Below are positions 7,432-10,887 of a stretch of DNA of 10,887 nucleotides, piece by piece. The translations under genes and the position numbers were made by a program. The DNA comes from Desulfuromonadaceae bacterium (GTDB lineage: Bacteria; Desulfobacterota; Desulfuromonadia; Desulfuromonadales; Syntrophotaleaceae): assembly GCA_021107335.1 (NCBI GenBank), contig JAIOSZ010000248.1, positions 1 to 10,887 on the forward strand. Reading direction: 5' to 3'. Below the pieces are notes generated by a model. It saw nothing but the letters and a program-made list of their open reading frames with translations, did not search any database and was not told where the DNA came from. Within the stretch, counting starts at the first letter, position 1. The number at the start of each line of letters is the position of its first letter.

Positions 7432-7461
7432 TTGACACTTTCTGGGCCGATCTGGTTTAAC
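7432..7461 (+). promoter_or_regulatory. Candidate sigma70 promoter of the leuA T-box leader
   Basis: A perfect TTGACA (7432-7437) is followed 18 bp later by TTTAAC (7456-7461; 4 of 6 matches). Predicted initiation near 7468 is just before the first bases of T-box stem I at 7480, which supports the placement. Confidence 0.6.
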
Positions 7462-7469
7462 TGATACCA

Positions 7470-7726
7470 GCTCAATGGAAAGGCGTTGAAGAGGAGTAGT
7501 AGGCCTGTCCCCTGTTGTAGAGAGCCGGCGGTTGCTGCAAGCCGGTACAGGGAAGGTTGAACTCGCCTCGGAGCCGCCTTGGTGAAGCGGATGCTTTGAA
7601 AAAGGCCGTTAGCCAAGGACGTTAGCCCGCGTAAAGGGTCAAGGAAGGGCCGCTACGGCGGCTGAATCAGGGTGGTACCGCGAAGCTGAAGCTCTCGCCC
7701 CTGTTTATGGGTGGGTGCTTTTTTTT
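7470..7726 (+). ncRNA. T-box leader RNA, leucine-specific (CTC specifier), controlling leuA
   Basis: A complete T-box riboswitch, which senses the charging of a tRNA. The canonical T-box AGGGTGGTACCGCG is at 7669-7682. Stem I is closed by AAGGCG (7480-7485) with CGCCTT (7575-7580), then GAGG (7491-7494) with CCTC (7566-7569). The specifier loop has AGTA on its 5' side (7495-7498) and GAA-CTC-G on its 3' side; CTC (7562-7564) is a leucine codon, read by tRNA-Leu(GAG). Above it, CCCTGT (7510-7515) pairs with ACAGGG (7547-7552), with an AGAGAG bulge and a GC-rich distal hairpin (7524-7546) for tRNA elbow contact. Stem III is GCCGC (7649-7653) with GCGGC (7658-7662). The antiterminator pairs CAGGG (7668-7672) with CCCTG (7699-7703); its TGGT (7673-7676) would bind the ACCA end of tRNA-Leu. 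Low charged leucine tRNA should therefore raise leuA expression. Confidence 0.95.
7691..7726 (+). terminator. Intrinsic terminator of the leuA T-box
   Basis: The arm 7691-7700 pairs, with wobbles and one mismatch, with 7709-7718 and is followed by eight T (7719-7726). It uses the same bases (7696-7703) as the antiterminator, so the two structures exclude each other, as expected of a T-box switch. Confidence 0.88.
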
Positions 7727-7781
7727 GTCTGTTGCACCTAGTGGAGCGCGCTTAACCATGATACTGAAAGGAGGTGGTCTT

Positions 7782-7916
7782 GTGGAATCGGACCTGAGTG
7801 AGCTGGGAGTTTCCAGCCAGCACCCAATACACCGGATTTACCAAGCTATTCGACACAGGACTCCCCGTACCGTAGAAGCAGTTGTACAACAGATCTTCTG
7901 GAGGTCACATGGATAA
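7782..7916 (+). CDS. Small ORF (44 codons) between the T-box terminator and leuA
   Basis: I do not recognise this product. It begins with GTG at 7782, five bases after AAAGGAGGTG (7767-7776), one of the best ribosome sites in the window. It ends at TAA 7914-7916, eight bases inside leuA in another frame, so its ribosomes would terminate on the leuA start region. An in-frame ATG at 7758 lies before the Shine-Dalgarno and is less likely. The predicted protein is basic and partly amphipathic, with HPIHRIYQAIRHRTPRTVEA in the middle and QQIFWRSHG at the end. It has no run of leucine codons, so it is not a classical attenuator peptide. Its codons (ATA, AGG, CGA, GTA) are less GC-rich at third positions than neighbouring genes. 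It may be a translational-coupling leader or a real small protein. Confidence 0.5.
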   Translation: MESDLSELGVSSQHPIHRIYQAIRHRTPRTVEAVVQQIFWRSHG

Positions 7917-9447
7917 CGTTAAAACCATCAAGATTTTTGATACCACCTTGCGTGACGGTGAACAATCTCCCGGCGCTAGTATGAACATCGATGAGAAGCT
8001 GCGTATCGCTGCGCAGCTCGAAAAGCTTAATGTCGATGTCATCGAAGCCGGTTTTCCTATCGCTTCCGAGGGGGATTTTGAGGCCGTCAGACGGGTCGCA
8101 AAAGCGACTCAGCACAGTCAAATCGCCGGACTGAGCCGTGCCAGCAACCTGGATATCGACTGTGCCTGGAAGGCCCTCAAGCCTGCCGGGGAACGGGCCC
8201 GTATTCATACTTTCATCGCCACTAGTGACATTCACCTGAAATACAAACTCAAGATGAGTGAGCAGCAGGTGATCGACACCGCCGTGGCCGCGGTGCAGCG
8301 AGCCGCCGGTTATACACCTAATGTGGAATTTTCCGCCGAGGACGCGGTTAGGACCCGTTTGCCCTTTCTCGCCCAGGTGGTGGAGGAGGTCATTGCCGCC
8401 GGTGCCAAAGTGGTGAACATTCCCGATACCGTTGGCTATACCATTCCTTCCGAGTACTTCGATATCATCAAGTATCTCAAGGATCATGTGCCCAATGTCG
8501 ACCAGGCGATCCTTTCGGTGCATTGTCATAACGATCTCGGTCTGGCCGTAGCTAACTCTCTGGCCGCAGTACAGGCCGGCGCCGAACAGGTTGAGTGCAC
8601 CATCAACGGTATCGGCGAGCGGGCGGGTAACTGCTCTCTGGAGGAGATCGTTATGGCCCTGCGCACCCGCCATGACATCATGCCCTTCCGTACCGAGGTG
8701 GTTACAGAGCACATATATTCTACCAGCAAGCTGTTGTCGACTATCACTGGTATCGTGGTGCAGCCAAATAAGGCCATTGTCGGTGCCAATGCCTTTGCCC
8801 ATGAGGCGGGCATCCACCAGCACGGTATGCTGATGGATAAATCGACCTACGAGATCATGACTCCCGAATCTATCGGCTTGACTAAGAACAAGCTGGTGCT
8901 CGGCAAGCATTCCGGTCGTCATGCTTTCGGCCTGCGGCTGACGGAACTCGGCTACGAACTGAACAAGGAAGATCTCAATAAAGCCTTTGTCCGCTTCAAG
9001 GCCCTGGCCGACAAGAAGAAGGATATCTACGACGAGGATCTCGACGCCATCGTCGCCGATGAAATAATCCGTATCGAAGAGCGCTACAAGTTGCTTGAGA
9101 TGAGTATCGCCTCCGGATCGTTTGCTGCGCCGACAGCCACCGTGGCCATGGAGGTTGAGGGCAAAGTCAAAAAGACCGCCCTGATGGGAGGCGGACCCGT
9201 CGATGCCACCTTTAAAGCTATTAAGAAGCTGACCAAGAGCCAGGCTAAATTGCTCGACTTTACTGTTGGTGCCATTACCGGCGGCACCGATGCCCAGGGT
9301 GAATGCACTGTGCGGCTAGAACTCGATGGTCGCGAGGTGATTGGTCAAGGAGCGCATCTCGACATAATCGTCGCTAGTGCTAAGGCCTATATTAATGCTT
9401 TGAACAAGCTCGTCAGTGTGCTGGAACGTACCGCTGGCGGCCTTTAA
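7909..9447 (+). CDS. leuA: 2-isopropylmalate synthase
   Basis: A 512-residue enzyme, near the usual ~515. It condenses acetyl-CoA with 2-ketoisovalerate to give 2-isopropylmalate, the committed step to leucine. The N-terminal TIM barrel shows KIFDTTLRDGEQSPGASM, with the catalytic Arg15-Asp16, and the metal-binding HCHNDLG (His205, His207), then NGIGERAGNCSLEE. The C-terminal part (about 390-512) is the LeuA dimer/regulatory domain expected to bind leucine for feedback inhibition, including DFTVGAITGGTDAQGE. I chose the ATG at 7909 (GGAGGT at 7900-7905) because MDNVKTIKIFDTTLRDG is the family start; the open frame extends nine codons further to a TTG at 7882 without support. Expression is predicted to be governed by the upstream T-box and by translation of the overlapping small ORF. 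Citramalate synthase is a relative, but the leuCD neighbourhood favours LeuA. Confidence 0.95.
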   Translation: MDNVKTIKIFDTTLRDGEQSPGASMNIDEKLRIAAQLEKLNVDVIEAGFPIASEGDFEAVRRVAKATQHSQIAGLSRASNLDIDCAWKALKPAGERARIHTFIATSDIHLKYKLKMSEQQVIDTAVAAVQRAAGYTPNVEFSAEDAVRTRLPFLAQVVEEVIAAGAKVVNIPDTVGYTIPSEYFDIIKYLKDHVPNVDQAILSVHCHNDLGLAVANSLAAVQAGAEQVECTINGIGERAGNCSLEEIVMALRTRHDIMPFRTEVVTEHIYSTSKLLSTITGIVVQPNKAIVGANAFAHEAGIHQHGMLMDKSTYEIMTPESIGLTKNKLVLGKHSGRHAFGLRLTELGYELNKEDLNKAFVRFKALADKKKDIYDEDLDAIVADEIIRIEERYKLLEMSIASGSFAAPTATVAMEVEGKVKKTALMGGGPVDATFKAIKKLTKSQAKLLDFTVGAITGGTDAQGECTVRLELDGREVIGQGAHLDIIVASAKAYINALNKLVSVLERTAGGL

Positions 9448-9454
9448 CGAACAG

Positions 9455-9474
9455 GCCCCGGTCTATACCTGGGC
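9455..9474 (+). repeat. Short hairpin between leuA and leuC
   Basis: GCCC-C-GGT (9455-9462) pairs with ACC-T-GGGC (9467-9474): seven pairs with one internal mismatch and a CTAT loop. No T-run follows, so it does not look like a terminator. It could affect mRNA processing or stability between the two genes. Confidence 0.35.
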
Positions 9475-9498
9475 TGATGATATTTAAGGAGTAAGTAG

Positions 9499-10779
9499 AT
9501 GGGACAAACTATCGCAGAAAAAATCTTCGCCGCGCATCTTCGCGACGAGCCTTTCGACGGCACCTATGTGCTTGACCTCGATCGGGTTCTCTGTCACGAG
9601 ATCACCACGCCGATTGCCATCTCGGATCTGCAGTGGCGTGAAAAGGATCGGGTCTTCGACCGGACCAAGATCAAGGCGGTCATCGATCATGTCACGCCGG
9701 CCAAGGACACCAAGACTGCCATTCAGGGTAAGATGCTGCGTGACTGGGCTGGGCGTCACGACATCCCAGACTTTTTTGATGTCGGCCAGAACGGTGTCTG
9801 CCATGTACTGTTTCCAGAAAAGGGCTTCATCCGTCCCGGTTTTACGGTGATCATGGGCGATAGCCATACCTGTACCCACGGAGCCTTCGGCGCTTTTGCC
9901 GCCGGGGTTGGCACCACCGACCTCGAAGTCGGCATCCTCAAGGGGGTCTGTGCCTTTCGCAAACCGGCCAGTATCCTGGTTAATATCAGCGGTCAATTGC
10001 AGGACCAGGTGGTTTCCAAGGACGTGATTCTGCATGTCATTCAGAAGCTCGGTGTTAACGGCGCTACCGACCGAGTTATCGAATTTCGCGGCCCGGTGGT
10101 CGATGCCATGAGCATGGATGCCCGCATGACCCTGACCAATATGGCCATTGAAGCAGGCGGCACCAGCGGTATCTGCTTGCCCGATCAAGTAACGGTCGAT
10201 TACCTGTGGCAGTTTATTTCTGAGGAATACGCCAGCAAGGAAGCAGCCCTGGCCGACTTCAGCAAATGGCATTCGGATGCCGACGCCGAATACGATCGTA
10301 TTCTGGACATCGATGTCACCGATCTGGAGCCGCAGGTTACCTATGATTACAAGCCCGACTGTGTCAAGAGTGTCCGCGAGTTGAAGGACGCAAAGGTTGA
10401 CCAGGTATATATCGGTACCTGCACCAACGGTCGCCTGGAAGACTTGCAGCAGGCGGCAGCAATCCTCAAAGGGCGCACCTTGGCTCCGGGCGTAAGAGGC
10501 ATTCTGTCGCCGGCCTCGCCGAAGATTTTCCGCGAAGCTATGGATCAGGGCATTATCGCCACCTTTATGGATGCTGGCTTCTGTGTCACCAATCCGACCT
10601 GTGGTGCCTGCCTCGGTATGAGTAACGGTGTGCTGGCTCCCGGCGAATCGTGCGCCGCTACCAGCAATCGCAACTTTCAGGGACGCATGGGGCAGGGCGG
10701 GATGGTCTATCTCATGAGCCCAGCTACTGCAGCTGCTAGCGGCATCAAAGGGGTGGTTACCGATCCCCGCGACCTGTAA
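9499..10779 (+). CDS. leuC: 3-isopropylmalate dehydratase large subunit
   Basis: A 426-residue aconitase-superfamily protein, the length of the short LeuC/HacA class rather than the ~466-residue E. coli type. With LeuD it isomerises 2-isopropylmalate to 3-isopropylmalate through a [4Fe-4S] cluster. The three cluster cysteines are present: YIGTCTNGR (Cys308) and NPTCGACLG (Cys368 and Cys371). Other signatures are MGDSHTCTHGAFGAFAAGVG, which contains substrate-binding residues, and GRMGQGGMVYLMSP near the C-terminus. AAGGAG at 9486-9491, seven bases before the ATG, supports the start. It lies 51 bp after leuA and 36 bp before leuD, so leuACD is very probably one transcript under the T-box. Homoaconitase or a related dehydratase is the main alternative and is unlikely given the neighbours. 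Confidence 0.95.
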   Translation: MGQTIAEKIFAAHLRDEPFDGTYVLDLDRVLCHEITTPIAISDLQWREKDRVFDRTKIKAVIDHVTPAKDTKTAIQGKMLRDWAGRHDIPDFFDVGQNGVCHVLFPEKGFIRPGFTVIMGDSHTCTHGAFGAFAAGVGTTDLEVGILKGVCAFRKPASILVNISGQLQDQVVSKDVILHVIQKLGVNGATDRVIEFRGPVVDAMSMDARMTLTNMAIEAGGTSGICLPDQVTVDYLWQFISEEYASKEAALADFSKWHSDADAEYDRILDIDVTDLEPQVTYDYKPDCVKSVRELKDAKVDQVYIGTCTNGRLEDLQQAAAILKGRTLAPGVRGILSPASPKIFREAMDQGIIATFMDAGFCVTNPTCGACLGMSNGVLAPGESCAATSNRNFQGRMGQGGMVYLMSPATAAASGIKGVVTDPRDL

Positions 10780-10815
10780 TCGGGCCTTTAGTCTTTAACA
10801 AGGAGCAACCAAGTC

Positions 10816-10887
10816 ATGAACAGAACCTTTAACGGCCCGGCGATCTATCTCGACCGGTCCGATATCAATACTGACGAAATCATTCCG
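10816..10887 (+). CDS. leuD: 3-isopropylmalate dehydratase small subunit, N-terminal part (3' end outside window)
   Basis: Only 24 codons are in view, starting MNRTFNGPAIYLDRSDINTD and running into EIIP at the window edge. The DxxDTD/NTDEIIP pattern is the start of the aconitase swivel domain found in LeuD, HacB and related small subunits, which provides substrate-specificity residues to the LeuCD heterodimer. The ATG is preceded by AAGGAG at 10800-10805, ten bases away. The position directly after leuC makes LeuD the natural assignment. Confidence 0.88.
   Translation, partial: MNRTFNGPAIYLDRSDINTDEIIP

Noticed and set aside
7329..7616. 95-codon minus-strand open frame across the T-box leader.
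   Set aside because: The region is fully explained by T-box structure on the plus strand, and no translation signal supports the frame.
7846..8922. 358-codon open frame on the minus strand opposite leuA.
   Set aside because: Antisense shadow of a firmly identified gene; the translation is rich in His/Gly/Gln typical of reverse-frame reading and matches no family I know.
9484..10272. 262-codon open frame on the minus strand opposite leuC.
   Set aside because: Shadow frame of leuC with no independent coding evidence.
1..10887. Search for a mobile element, CRISPR, toxin-antitoxin, defence or other novel multi-gene system.
   Set aside because: All long genes are recognisable core metabolism or housekeeping, and no transposase, integrase, repeat array or unusual cluster is present. 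The novelty here is limited to the control regions and the ilvC remnant.

Overview
The window looks like chromosomal housekeeping DNA from a member of the Desulfuromonadales (Pelobacter, Desulfuromonas or Geobacter relatives). The evidence is the protein sequences, a mid-50s GC impression (not counted exactly), the gene order ilvD-ilvB-ilvN-(ilvC)-psd-pssA-leuA-leuC-leuD that I recall from Geobacter, and a leucine T-box leader, a Firmicutes-style element also known from this group. All genes are on the + strand. I see no mobile element, CRISPR array, tRNA, rRNA, or defence or secretion system.

Layout. 1-503 is the 3' end of rseP (site-2 protease), joined by a TAATG stop/start overlap to tsaB (tRNA t6A synthesis). 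A perfect TTGACA box that overlaps the tsaB stop probably drives a 73-residue DUF465/YdcH-like protein (1291-1512), which is followed by a likely terminator. The 276 bp before ilvD hold two strong dyads (1591-1606 and 1622-1663) that look regulatory. ilvD, ilvB and ilvN (1789-5726) give dihydroxyacid dehydratase and both subunits of acetolactate synthase.

In relatives ilvC, which encodes the enzyme acting between IlvBN and IlvD, lies next. Here the 220 bp between ilvN and psd contain only what looks like a decayed 3' end of ilvC: readable C-terminal residues interrupted by stops and a frameshift. This is the most unusual observation in the window. psd and pssA (5947-7355) follow, overlap by ATGA, and make phosphatidylethanolamine from CDP-diacylglycerol and serine.

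7356-7908 is a 553-bp control region. It contains a sigma70-like promoter, a complete T-box leader with a CTC (Leu) specifier and canonical antiterminator bulge, an intrinsic terminator with eight T, and a 44-codon ORF with a near-perfect Shine-Dalgarno sequence whose end overlaps the leuA start. leuA, leuC and the first 24 codons of leuD complete the window.

Together the genes cover valine, isoleucine and leucine synthesis apart from IlvC (and LeuB, not in view). The leucine branch has its own uncharged-tRNA-Leu control. A working ilvC would have to be elsewhere in the genome if the cell makes branched-chain amino acids.
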